Shown: piece after piece, positions 24,933-33,142 of the stretch
Layout of the letters: each line of letters starts with the position of its first letter
How positions within the stretch are numbered: position 1 is the first letter of the stretch
NCBI GenBank assembly: GCA_017960585.1
Contig: JAGCYX010000055.1
Location: 1-35,678, forward strand
Reading direction: 5' to 3'
Source: Bacteroidales bacterium
Lineage (GTDB): Bacteria > Bacteroidota > Bacteroidia > Bacteroidales > UBA932
DNA: 35,678 nt
Position numbers and translations under genes: made by a program
Notes under the pieces: model-generated
The model's database searches: none
What the model saw: the letters and a program-made list of their open reading frames with translations, nothing else
Told to the model about the DNA's origin: nothing

Positions 24933-25366
24933 AAGAGGCCGACCACCAGGTTCCAGATCAGAAAGCGGAGGACCTTGCCGACCAGCAGCAGGACGATGGT
25001 CCAGCCGGGAGCCGTCCGGTAGAAACCGAGCGCCAGCACCAGGATGTCGCCGATGATGGGAATGCCGCTCAGCAGCGCCAGCCAGGCCCCGTATTTCCGG
25101 ACGGATGCGTGATGCTTCTCCAGCTTCTCGTGGCTCACCTTGAACCACTTCTCGATCCACTCCCATTTGCCCAGCCAGCCGAGGCCGTAAGTCAGCAGGC
25201 TGCCGATCCAGCTGCCGGCCGTCCCGGCCACGAGGCAGCCCACGGGGTTTTTCGTCGCCGCCAGAATGGCGATGTAGAGGGCGTCGGAGCTGAACGGGAA
25301 GATGGACGCGGCCAGCGCGCTCCCCAGAAACAGGCCCAGCAGGCCGAGACTTTGCAACCACTCCAT
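24929..25366 (-). CDS. YqaA-type (DedA/VTT-related) membrane protein
   Basis: A 145-residue inner membrane protein: MEWLQSLGLLGLFLGSALAASIFPFSSDALYIAIL at the N-terminus, a Gly-rich re-entrant helix GTAGSWIGSLLTYGLGWLG, KWFKVSHEKLEKHH amphipathic loop, and GAWLALLSGIPIIGDILVLALGFYR. The FPFSSDAL and G-x-P-I-x-G-D motifs fit the YqaA branch of the VTT/DedA superfamily, members of which include lipid scramblases/transporters. It follows the LolD-like gene by 18 bp. Confidence 0.85.
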   Translation of the reverse strand: MEWLQSLGLLGLFLGSALAASIFPFSSDALYIAILAATKNPVGCLVAGTAGSWIGSLLTYGLGWLGKWEWIEKWFKVSHEKLEKHHASVRKYGAWLALLSGIPIIGDILVLALGFYRTAPGWTIVLLLVGKVLRFLIWNLVVGLF

Positions 25367-25384
25367 ACGCCGGGACCGATGATG

Positions 25385-26038
<654 letters not shown>

Positions 26039-26088
26039 GTCCCAAAGGTAGCAAATATCCGGGACATTTCTTACCTTTGCAGGCGATT
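26039..26088. promoter_or_regulatory. Divergent promoters of lolD and tRNA-Pro
   Basis: Minus-strand TACCTTTG at 26043-26050 for lolD, and plus-strand TACCTTTG at 26072-26079, 9 nt before the first base of tRNA-Pro. Confidence 0.65.
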
Positions 26089-26162
26089 CGGGGTGTGGCG
26101 CAGTTGGCTAGCGCATCTGGTTTGGGACCAGAGGGTCGTGTGTTCGAGTCACATCACCCCGA
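26089..26162 (+). tRNA. tRNA-Pro (TGG)
   Basis: A 74-nt cloverleaf: acceptor CGGGGTG/CACCCCG, D arm GCGC..GCGC, anticodon stem TCTGG/CCAGA with loop TTTGGGA (anticodon TGG), T arm with GTTCGAGTC. Discriminator A; CCA is not encoded. It ends 13 bp before the 3' end of the opposing phosphopantetheinyl transferase gene. Confidence 0.95.
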
Positions 26163-26175
26163 CGAGAAAGGGATT

Positions 26176-26826
26176 CTACCCGACCACCCAGACGAGGACG
26201 TGGCGGTCGAAGGTCATGTATTCGAGTTCGTATTCCTCTTCGAATCCGTCTTTGTCGGTGAAGGTGGCTTCCAGCTCACCTTCGCCGCGCATGCGGAAAT
26301 CGTCGATCTCGATCTGCTCGGCGAAGTCGACGCCGTACTGCGAAATCATCTTGTACACCGCTTCCTTGGCGCACCAGTAGATGGCGAGCTGCTCGTTGCG
26401 CTGGTCTTCGTCGATTTCCTCGACTTCTTCGATTTCGTCCTCGGAGAGGGCCTTTTTCTTGACCGCCGAGAAATCGCGGTCAAGCGATTCACAGTCGATG
26501 CCCACCTCGTCCGTCGGGTTCAGGATGACGGCGACGTAGCGGTTGGTGTGCGTGATGCTGATATTCATGGCGGAGTTCTCGATGTACGGCTTGCCATTGT
26601 CGTGGTGGCTCAGGTACACCTTCTCCTCGAACAGCGCGTCCAGCAGGCAGCGGACGGCCAGTTTCTGCTTACGCAGGGATTCGCTCTTGATGTATGAAAT
26701 TTCCTCCATTTCGTCGGAGGGTACGGATGAGAGTGCGCGAAGTTCCTCTTCGGACTCTGTGATCTGCCAGACACCTACCCGCGAGTGGTAGTCATCGTCC
26801 AGATCTTTGATGAGATATAGGGCCAT
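26176..26826 (-). CDS. 4'-phosphopantetheinyl transferase superfamily protein
   Basis: Moves phosphopantetheine from CoA onto carrier proteins. The 216-residue protein has SITHTNRYVAVILNPTDEVGIDCESLDRDF (with the magnesium Asp in GIDCE) and YWCAKEAVYKMISQYGVDF (W-x-x-KEA-x-x-K). These are the two defining motifs of the family. The C-terminal part is acidic beta sequence. Start at ATG 26826 (MALYLIKDL); the frame is open further upstream but only via TTG next to the -7 box TATCTTTG at 26845-26852. The carrier-protein substrate is not in the window. Confidence 0.88.
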   Translation of the reverse strand: MALYLIKDLDDDYHSRVGVWQITESEEELRALSSVPSDEMEEISYIKSESLRKQKLAVRCLLDALFEEKVYLSHHDNGKPYIENSAMNISITHTNRYVAVILNPTDEVGIDCESLDRDFSAVKKKALSEDEIEEVEEIDEDQRNEQLAIYWCAKEAVYKMISQYGVDFAEQIEIDDFRMRGEGELEATFTDKDGFEEEYELEYMTFDRHVLVWVVG

Positions 26827-26909
26827 AAAGTGTTTATAACATCGCAAAGATAATGATTTTTTGTATATTTGCGTGATTTTTGTTCAAGACGTCAATTTAC
26901 ACACTCAAT
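26827..26909. promoter_or_regulatory. Divergent promoters of the PPTase and mdh genes
   Basis: Minus-strand TATCTTTG at 26845-26852 (18 nt before the PPTase ATG) and plus-strand TATATTTG at 26864-26871 (38 nt before the mdh ATG). Confidence 0.65.
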
Positions 26910-27896
26910 ATGAACTATCTAACTAACGAAAAATTGGTCATTGTCGGTGCCGCAGGCATGATCGGCTCCAACATGGCCCAGACTGCACTGATGCTGAAGC
27001 TCACGCCCAACGTGTGCCTCTACGACGTGTATGAACCCGGTCTGCGCGGTGTCGTCGCCGAGATGAACCATTGCGCTTTCGAGGGTGCCAACATCACTTG
27101 GACGACCGACCCGGCCGTCGCGTACAAAGATGCGAAGTATATCATCTCCTCGGGCGGCGCCCCCCGCAAGGAAGGCATGACCCGCGAGGATCTGCTCAAG
27201 GGCAACTGCCAGATTGCCGAGGACTTCGGCAAGGATGTCAAGAAGTACTGCCCGGACGTCAAGCACATCGTCGTCATCTTCAACCCGGCCGACCTGACCG
27301 GTCTCGTGGTCCTGCTGCACTCCGGCGTCAAGCCTGAATGCGTGACCACCCTCGCCGCCCTCGACTCCACCCGCCTCCAGGAGGCCCTGGCCCTCGAGTT
27401 CGGCGTGCCGCAGTACAAAGTCACGAACGCCTACACCTACGGTGGCCATGGCGAAGCGATGGCCGTGTTCGCCTCCAACGCCATGATCGACGGCGCCCCG
27501 CTCTCCAGCAAGAATCTTTCCGCCGAGCGCTGGGCCGAGATCAAGCAGAACACCATCCAGGGCGGTTCCAACATCATCAAGCTCCGTGGCCGCAGCTCCT
27601 TCCAGAGCCCTGCCTACAACGCCGTCAAGATGATCGAGGCCGCGATGGGCGGCACTCCGTTCCACTGGCCCGCCGGCTGCTATGTCAACAACGCCCAGTT
27701 CCAGCACGTGATGATGGCCATGCCGTCCGTGATCGACGCCACCGGCGCCCACTTCGCGGACCCGGCCGGCACCGCCGAGGAAATGGCCGACCTGCAGGCT
27801 TCCTACGAGCACCTCTGCAAGATGCGTGACGAGATCATCGATCTCGGCATCATCCCGCCGACCTCCGAGTGGAAGAAGTGCAATCCGAATCTGTAA
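26910..27896 (+). CDS. mdh: Malate dehydrogenase
   Basis: NAD-dependent malate/oxaloacetate oxidoreductase, 328 residues, of the type found in Bacteroides. Visible: nucleotide-binding KLVIVGAAGMIGSNMAQ, substrate-loop SSGGAPRKEGMTREDLLKGN (Arg residues), VVIFNPADLTGL, LAALDSTRLQEAL (Asp and Arg of the active site), and YTYGGHGEAMAVF with the catalytic His. The C-terminal region keeps GRSSFQSPAYNAVKMI. The ATG at 26910 (MNYLTNEKL) matches the family start. A strong terminator follows at once. Confidence 0.96.
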   Translation: MNYLTNEKLVIVGAAGMIGSNMAQTALMLKLTPNVCLYDVYEPGLRGVVAEMNHCAFEGANITWTTDPAVAYKDAKYIISSGGAPRKEGMTREDLLKGNCQIAEDFGKDVKKYCPDVKHIVVIFNPADLTGLVVLLHSGVKPECVTTLAALDSTRLQEALALEFGVPQYKVTNAYTYGGHGEAMAVFASNAMIDGAPLSSKNLSAERWAEIKQNTIQGGSNIIKLRGRSSFQSPAYNAVKMIEAAMGGTPFHWPAGCYVNNAQFQHVMMAMPSVIDATGAHFADPAGTAEEMADLQASYEHLCKMRDEIIDLGIIPPTSEWKKCNPNL

Positions 27897-27901
27897 ATAA
27901 G

Positions 27902-27925
27902 AAAGCCGCCCCGCCGGGCGGCTTT
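27902..27925. terminator. Bidirectional terminator between mdh and comM
   Basis: AAAGCCGCCC, 4-nt loop CGCC, GGGCGGCTTT followed by further T on the plus strand: a 10-bp perfect stem. It lies 6 bp past the mdh stop and just past the comM stop, with A/T runs on both sides. Confidence 0.93.
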
Positions 27926-27926
27926 T

Positions 27927-29498
27927 TTATTTGATCATCTCATACAGGTTCCTTCGGTCGAGGAAACGATAGGAGGCGGCTTCGAGCAGGTGCGCGGGAC
28001 GGATGTCGGACGCGCCCTCGAGGTCGGCGATGGTGCGCGCGACCTTGATGATACGGTAGTAGGCGCGCATCGAGAAACCCATCTTGGTCATCAGCCCCTC
28101 CAGCGCTGTCCGGCAGGACTCGCTGAGCGGGCAGAATCGCTCGATCTGCTTGAGATTCATCTCTGCGTTGGTGGCCGTGGCGTCCGGCGCGAAGCGGTGC
28201 TTCTGTGCGATGCGCGCCTTGAGCACCCGTGCCGCCACGGCCTCGCTGCTCTCGGCCTTCTGCGCGTTCATAATGCGGTCGGCGGGCACCGGATGCATCC
28301 AGACGTGAAGATCGATACGGTCCATGATGGGACCTGACAGCTTCGAGAGGTAGCTCTGCCGCTGCGAGGGCGTGCAGGTGCAGCGGTCGCCCTCGCCGTA
28401 ATACCCGCAGGGGCAGGGATTGGACGCGGCCACGAGCATGAACGAGGACGGGAATTCCATCTTCGCCTTGAGCCGGGAAATGCAGACGCTGCGGTCCTCG
28501 ATCGGCCCCCGGAGGGCCTCGATGACCGACTTCGGCATCTGGCCCAGCTCATCGATGAAAAGCACGCCTCCGTGCGCGAGGGAGACCTCGCCAGGAAGGA
28601 TGTTGTCCCCTCCACCCCCGCCGACGAGCGCCGCCATCGAGGCGGAATAGTGCGGCGCCCGGAAGGGGCGGCGGCGGATGAGCCCGTCCTGCGGACTTCC
28701 CTTGCCGGCCACGGAGTAGATCTTGCTCGTGACGAGCGCCTCCTCCTTGGTCATGGGCGGCAAGATGCCCGCCAGCGCCTTGGCGAGCGAGCTTTTCCCG
28801 GAGCCGGGAGCTCCGACCATAATGATATTGTGCCCGCCCGCCGCGGCGATTTCCACCCCGCGCTTGGCGCCTTCCTGGCCGATGATGTCGGCGAAATCGA
28901 CGCCCGGCTCGTAGCGGGGCTCGGCCAGGCGGGCCCGGTGCACCTTCCGGTAGCGCTGCGTGTTCCAGATCAGCATATCCTGACAATCCTCGACACCCTC
29001 GAGGATGCGGACGACGTCCCCCAGGCCTTCCACCCCGTACACCTGCATCTCCTTGAATTCAGCCGCCTCCAACGCGGACTCGACGGGCAGGATGATGCCC
29101 TCGAATCCTGTCTGACGGGCCATCTCGGCGAACGGAAGGGCCCCAGGGATCGGCCGGACACTGCCGTCCAGCCCGAGTTCCCCCATCAGGATGAACTGCT
29201 CCGCACGCGGCAGATGGCGCTGTTCGGAAGCGGCGATGATGCCGACGGCGATGGGCAGGTCGTAGCCACTGCCGTTCTTGCGCAGGTCCGCCGGAGCGAG
29301 GTTGATGACGATTTTCTTGCCCGGAATCCGGAATCCCAGCGCCTCCAGCGCCGTCGTTGTACGAAGCAGGCTCTCCTTGACGGCCACGTCGGCCAGTCCG
29401 ACCAGGTGGATGCCGATGCCCCGGTCGATGTCGATCTCCACCGTGACCTCGACGGCGTCGATCCCGATGCATTTCGCACCGTGAATGTGTGTTAACAT
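27927..29498 (-). CDS. comM: YifB/ComM-family magnesium-chelatase-like AAA ATPase
   Basis: A 523-residue protein. N-terminal ChlI-like domain: GIDAVEVTVEIDIDRGIGIHLVGLADVAVKESLLR and KIVINLAPADLRKNGSGYDLPIAVG. Central AAA domain: Walker A MVGAPGSGKSSLAKAL (about residue 215), RPFRAPHYSASMAALVGGG, Walker B GGVLFIDELGQ, ASNPCPCGYYG (sensor region with the Cys motif) and SGPIMDRIDLHV (arginine finger region). C-terminal ChlI_C: MNLKQIERFCPLS, FSMRAYYRIIKVARTIADLEG. ComM acts as a helicase aiding branch migration during natural transformation. Start at ATG 29498 (MLTHIHGAKCIGID). It is convergent with mdh and divergent from tsaE. Confidence 0.95.
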   Translation of the reverse strand: MLTHIHGAKCIGIDAVEVTVEIDIDRGIGIHLVGLADVAVKESLLRTTTALEALGFRIPGKKIVINLAPADLRKNGSGYDLPIAVGIIAASEQRHLPRAEQFILMGELGLDGSVRPIPGALPFAEMARQTGFEGIILPVESALEAAEFKEMQVYGVEGLGDVVRILEGVEDCQDMLIWNTQRYRKVHRARLAEPRYEPGVDFADIIGQEGAKRGVEIAAAGGHNIIMVGAPGSGKSSLAKALAGILPPMTKEEALVTSKIYSVAGKGSPQDGLIRRRPFRAPHYSASMAALVGGGGGDNILPGEVSLAHGGVLFIDELGQMPKSVIEALRGPIEDRSVCISRLKAKMEFPSSFMLVAASNPCPCGYYGEGDRCTCTPSQRQSYLSKLSGPIMDRIDLHVWMHPVPADRIMNAQKAESSEAVAARVLKARIAQKHRFAPDATATNAEMNLKQIERFCPLSESCRTALEGLMTKMGFSMRAYYRIIKVARTIADLEGASDIRPAHLLEAASYRFLDRRNLYEMIK

Positions 29499-29528
29499 AG
29501 TTCATTTATTTAGTATCTTTGCATCATC
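29499..29528. promoter_or_regulatory. 30-bp divergent gap between comM and tsaE with the tsaE promoter
   Basis: Plus-strand TATCTTTG at 29514-29521, 7 nt before the tsaE ATG at 29529. I see no TAnnTTTG for comM in the gap, so its promoter may lie inside tsaE or deviate from consensus. Confidence 0.6.
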
Positions 29529-29957
29529 ATGCTGAAGCAGCTTGTCATCCCTTCCCTGTCGGAAATCGACGCCGCCGCGGACGAATTCCTGCGCCTGCTG
29601 GGCGACCGCCGGCTGGTCGCGTTCCACGCGTCCATGGGCGCCGGCAAGACGACCTTCATCACGGCGCTCTGCCGCCGGCTGGGTGTCCGTTCGGATGCCG
29701 TCAGCTCTCCGACCTTCGCCATCGTCAACGAGTACCGGACGGCGGCGGGCGAACCGGTTTTCCATTTCGATTTCTACCGGATCACGAAGCTGGAAGAAGC
29801 GCTGGATATCGGCCTGTACGACTACCTCGACAGCGGCGCTCTCTGCCTGATGGAATGGCCGGAGAACATCGAAGCCCTGCTGCCTGAGGAGACGCTCGAG
29901 GTCTCCATCGCGGTGGCGCCGGACGGCACACGCACCCTGAGCTGGGAGGAGGCTTGA
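29529..29957 (+). CDS. tsaE: tRNA threonylcarbamoyladenosine biosynthesis ATPase TsaE
   Basis: ATPase partner of TsaD/TsaB in making t6A37 of tRNAs that read ANN codons. The 142-residue protein has Walker A FHASMGAGKTTFITALCRRLG, the switch region SPTFAIVNEYRT, HFDFYRITKLEEALDIGLYDYL with the conserved Asp-Tyr-Arg, and the ALCLMEWPENIEALLP motif with the conserved E-W. Full length. Confidence 0.95.
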   Translation: MLKQLVIPSLSEIDAAADEFLRLLGDRRLVAFHASMGAGKTTFITALCRRLGVRSDAVSSPTFAIVNEYRTAAGEPVFHFDFYRITKLEEALDIGLYDYLDSGALCLMEWPENIEALLPEETLEVSIAVAPDGTRTLSWEEA

Positions 29958-29988
29958 TCGCCTCCGTTTGCAAAGAAGCACAAAAAAA

Positions 29989-30030
29989 CAACACCCTGCA
30001 GTAAGATTCGTATCTTTTTGCAGGGTGTTA
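29989..30030. terminator. Large hairpin between tsaE and the beta-barrel gene
   Basis: AACACCCTGCA (29990-30000) pairs perfectly with TGCAGGGTGTT (30019-30029). The 18-nt loop holds a further AAGAT/ATCTT helix. It is preceded by a run of A and lies in a convergent gap, so it may terminate transcription from either side. The palindrome TTAAACGTTTAA follows at 30028-30039. Confidence 0.65.
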
Positions 30031-30049
30031 AACGTTTAATTTTTCGCAA

Positions 30050-31267
30050 TCAGAAATTAAAACGCAAACCGGCGTCGAAATTCAGCATCAACGGCTTGTC
30101 CGTACGGATGCTGCGCGGCTGGTTTCCAGGGAAGTAGTAGTTCACGCCCGGATCGAGGTACAGACCCAGGGTGCGGCCAAGGCGGAACTCCACGCCGAGA
30201 CCGGTGCCGACAGAGTACATCAGGTCCTTCACCCCGTACTCGCGGACGATGTCCGGCGTACCGAACAGACGGTACTTGTTGCCGATGCAGAATTCAAGTT
30301 CGCCGCCGCCATAGGCGTAGAACTTGATCCGGTCCGAAGTCAGGATGTCATAGTAGAGGCGGACCGGAATGCCAAGGTATTGTATTGTGTGGGAAACGGT
30401 TCCAGAGGTGCCCTGATAGCTGCCCATGAAGGTGCGGGTAAGCAGGGAATAGTCGATGCCCGAGCCGACGGACAGGCGCGGCGTCACGTAGAAGCGCACA
30501 CCCACGCCCAGCGTGAACGGCACGCCGAAAGTGGTGCTGCCGCCCAGGTCGTAGAAGTCGTCCTGGATATGGATGCCGGGAGCCATGCGTACGCCGGGTG
30601 CGGCGGGACGCAAGTTGGCGTCGTTGCTCCCCACGGAACCCTGGGCATAGAGGGCGATGCGGGGGCGGCTGGCGCGACGCTCCGGCTCCAGCCCGGCGAA
30701 CGGGTCGGAAACGAAGGGCTGCGTCGGCGTGGTGACGACCTTGGGGGCCGGCTTGCTCCCGGACTCGGAGACGGGCGCCTCCTGCGGCTGTTCGGCCGGG
30801 AGAGACGCCGTGGTCTCCGGTGCGGGTTGCTCTCCGGCCTGCGCCGTCGCGGCCGGATTCACACCCGGACGCTGCGTTGCGGAGGAACGGACAGCTTTAC
30901 GGGAGACTGCCGCCGTGGCGGGGCTCCCTGCCTCGTGGACCGGGGCGGCTTCCAGCGCCGCGACATCCGTCGGGGCACCGGAAACTTCGCCGGTCTGCGC
31001 AAGCGCAATCGCTTGCTCTTGGCTATAATTATTGGTTGGAATTGAGGTGCGGGTACCGGAGAAGAAGATGCCGGCGGCGATCGCCGCTGCGGCGGCCAGG
31101 CTCATACCGGCCCACTTCATCCAGCCCAAGGGGCTGGCGACAGGCGCGGCGTCGGCGGCCAGACGCGCGGACACGCCCTTCCAGACGCGGCGTGAAGGCT
31201 TCACCTCCGCATCTGCAAGTCTCGACCTCAATAACTGGTCGAATTCCTTGAATTCAGTGTCCTGCAT
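30050..31267 (-). CDS. Membrane-anchored anti-sigma-like protein with a C-terminal beta-barrel domain
   Basis: A 405-residue protein starting at ATG 31267, 1 bp after the sigma factor stop. Layout: cytoplasmic N-terminus about 1-50 (MQDTEFKEFDQLLRSRLADAEV...RRVWKGVSARL), one transmembrane helix about 55-72 (GMSLAAAAAIAAGIFFSG), a Pro/Ala/Ser/Glu-rich linker to about 190, then a C-terminal part resembling an outer membrane barrel (YAQGSVGSNDANLRP, FGVPFTLGVGVRFYVTPRLSVGSGIDYSLL, PVRLYYDIL, YYFPGNQPRS) ending LNFDAGLRFNF. The position next to an ECF sigma factor suggests anti-sigma function for the N-terminus; no ZAS zinc motif is seen. Confidence 0.82.
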   Translation of the reverse strand: MQDTEFKEFDQLLRSRLADAEVKPSRRVWKGVSARLAADAAPVASPLGWMKWAGMSLAAAAAIAAGIFFSGTRTSIPTNNYSQEQAIALAQTGEVSGAPTDVAALEAAPVHEAGSPATAAVSRKAVRSSATQRPGVNPAATAQAGEQPAPETTASLPAEQPQEAPVSESGSKPAPKVVTTPTQPFVSDPFAGLEPERRASRPRIALYAQGSVGSNDANLRPAAPGVRMAPGIHIQDDFYDLGGSTTFGVPFTLGVGVRFYVTPRLSVGSGIDYSLLTRTFMGSYQGTSGTVSHTIQYLGIPVRLYYDILTSDRIKFYAYGGGELEFCIGNKYRLFGTPDIVREYGVKDLMYSVGTGLGVEFRLGRTLGLYLDPGVNYYFPGNQPRSIRTDKPLMLNFDAGLRFNF

Positions 31268-31268
31268 C

Positions 31269-31829
31269 TTAATACTTCTCTTTAATCTTCGTTTGCAACA
31301 ATGCGCGCGCCCGCTGCAACTGCGAGCGGGATGTGGTCTCGGAAATACCCAGCGCCTCGGCGATCTCCTTGTGCGAATAGCCTTCCAGCACATACATGTT
31401 GAAGACCGTCCGGAAACCTGGCGGGAGGGTGGCGATCATCTTGAGCAGGTCGGTGTAGCTGATCCGCTGGATGGCCGTCGGGTCGCTGCTGGTGATGTTC
31501 CAGGCGGCGTCCACGTCCTCCGTGTTCCTGAGCAAGTCCTTCTTTCTGAGACTCATCAACGCAGTGTTCACAAAGATCTTGCGGGCCCAGCCTTCGAAGG
31601 AACCTTCCCCCGAATAGCTGTCCAGCTTGGAAAAAAGGGTTACGAAACCGTCCTGGAGGATATCCTCAGCGGAATCCCGGTCGCCCATGTAGCGCAGGCA
31701 TACTGCGAACATTTTGGCGGACAGGAGGTCGTAGAGGGCCTTTTGGCTCCGGCGTTCGCCGCGTTTCGCCCCTTCGATCCATTCTGTTTCCCGAGTAGTA
31801 AGATGCTTCTTATCCTTGAAAAGTTGCAT
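31269..31829 (-). CDS. ECF-family RNA polymerase sigma factor
   Basis: A 186-residue sigma-70 factor with only regions 2 and 4. Region 2: QKALYDLLSAKMFAVCLRYMGDRDSAEDILQDGFVTLFSKLDSYSGEGSFEGWARKIFVNTALMSLRKK. Region 4: LLKMIATLPPGFRTVFNMYVLEGYSHKEIAEALGISETTSRSQLQRARALLQ with a helix-turn-helix. Start at ATG 31829 (MQLFKDKKHLTTRE) is preferred; an in-frame ATG at 31868 would add 13 hydrophobic residues. The gene downstream, 1 bp away, is its presumptive membrane-bound antagonist. Confidence 0.92.
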   Translation of the reverse strand: MQLFKDKKHLTTRETEWIEGAKRGERRSQKALYDLLSAKMFAVCLRYMGDRDSAEDILQDGFVTLFSKLDSYSGEGSFEGWARKIFVNTALMSLRKKDLLRNTEDVDAAWNITSSDPTAIQRISYTDLLKMIATLPPGFRTVFNMYVLEGYSHKEIAEALGISETTSRSQLQRARALLQTKIKEKY

Positions 31830-31868
31830 CCAACAGCACGAAAATATTTTTCCTACGAAAATAGCCAT

Positions 31869-31903
31869 TTTTTCTAAGAAAAATACATACCTTTATGTCT
31901 TGT
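31869..31903 (+). promoter_or_regulatory. Promoter of the TPR-EnvC operon
   Basis: TACCTTTA at 31888-31895 is a near-consensus -7 box. An ATG at 31895 overlaps its last base and so cannot be translated from this promoter; the next in-frame ATG, 31904, is 8 nt downstream. Confidence 0.6.
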
Positions 31904-33142
31904 ATGCGTAAGCTTTTCCTATATGCTGCCTTGTGCCTGCTCTGCTGCACCCTTCATGCGCAGACGGGCGACGACCTGTTCCTGACCGCCACGGCCGCCT
32001 ATTCCGAAGGGCAGTATTCGCAGGCAAAGTTGATGTTCTCGAAGCTGCACCAGCAGAATCCGGAGGACGATGCCGTCAATTACTACCTCGGGCTGTGCGA
32101 GATGGCCCTGCGCGACCTCGACGCCGCCGAGAAGCATCTCCTGCAGGCCGCGGAGGCGGATTCGACCAACACCTGGTACATCTACGCCATCGCGTCGCTG
32201 TACGACGCCAAGCACAATCAGGTCCGCTCCGCGAAGTATGTGGAAAAGCTGATCAAGATGGCGCCGGCGCTGTACAACAACCCCAACACCCTCTCGGTGG
32301 TGGCCGACGCCAAGGCGGCATCGCTTCAGGACTCCCTGGCGCTGTACTACTACAACCAGGCCCTCCTGCTGGATCCCGAATACGCCCCCGCCCAGTACGG
32401 CAAGATCGAGATATCGCGCCGCATGGGGAACTTCCCGGCGTTCTTCGCCGGACTGGAGGATTTCATCCGCAACGAAGACGTCCGGCCGGAGGTGAAGAGC
32501 AACTACCTCACCGTGCTGATGGACAACATCGACTCCCCGTTCTACTGGGTCTGGGGGGACACCATCAACCGCCTGGTGGACCTGGACCGCGATCTGCATC
32601 CGGAAGATTACGACATCCAGCTGCTCAAGCTGCGGATGTGCTACATCAAGCAGGACTGGGAAGCGGTGCTCGCGCAGTGCGGCGTGATGGCGGACCTGGC
32701 GCGCAGCCAGAACGACAACGAGCACCTCGCCGAAGCGCTCTCGATCGCCGGCGACGTGTACTACCAGCAGATGGAGGACCGCCAGAAGGCCTACGAGACC
32801 TACGAGCAGGCCCTGCTGGCCGATCCCGACCGGACCTCCGTGCTCAACAACTACGCCTACTACCTCTCGCTGGAGGGCCGCAAGCTCCGCAAGGCGCTCA
32901 AGATGAGCCGCCGGACCATCGAGCTGGAGCCCGACAACGCCACCTACCTGGACACCTACGGCTGGCTGCTGTACCTGCTGCACCGGCCCAAGGAAGCCAA
33001 GCCCTATTTCAAGCACGCCATGCTCTATGGCGGCAAGGACAGCGCCGTCGTGCTGGAGCACTACTCCAAGGTCCTCGAAGCCCTGGGCGAGCAGGACCTG
33101 GCCACCTATTACAAGAACCTCGCTGACCAGAAGAACAAATGA
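31904..33142 (+). CDS. Exported tetratricopeptide-repeat protein
   Basis: A 412-residue protein with signal peptide MRKLFLYAALCLLCCTLHAQ; start 31904 is chosen from the promoter position. TPR units fill the rest: AYSEGQYSQAKLMFSKLHQQNPEDDAVNYYLGLCEMALRD at about 20-65, further units at 65-100, 140-180, 260-310 (AEALSIAGDVYYQQMEDRQKAYETYEQALLADPD) and 315-400 (ALKMSRRTIELEPDNATYLDTYGWLLYLLHR). TPR proteins scaffold other proteins; in the periplasm, with EnvC next door (4-bp overlap, ATGA), a role in envelope or cell-division complexes is plausible. Confidence 0.9.
   Translation: MRKLFLYAALCLLCCTLHAQTGDDLFLTATAAYSEGQYSQAKLMFSKLHQQNPEDDAVNYYLGLCEMALRDLDAAEKHLLQAAEADSTNTWYIYAIASLYDAKHNQVRSAKYVEKLIKMAPALYNNPNTLSVVADAKAASLQDSLALYYYNQALLLDPEYAPAQYGKIEISRRMGNFPAFFAGLEDFIRNEDVRPEVKSNYLTVLMDNIDSPFYWVWGDTINRLVDLDRDLHPEDYDIQLLKLRMCYIKQDWEAVLAQCGVMADLARSQNDNEHLAEALSIAGDVYYQQMEDRQKAYETYEQALLADPDRTSVLNNYAYYLSLEGRKLRKALKMSRRTIELEPDNATYLDTYGWLLYLLHRPKEAKPYFKHAMLYGGKDSAVVLEHYSKVLEALGEQDLATYYKNLADQKNK

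Noticed and set aside
31895..31903. ATG at 31895 as start of the TPR gene
   Set aside because: It overlaps the -7 box TACCTTTA, so it would not be on the transcript; ATG at 31904 is preferred.
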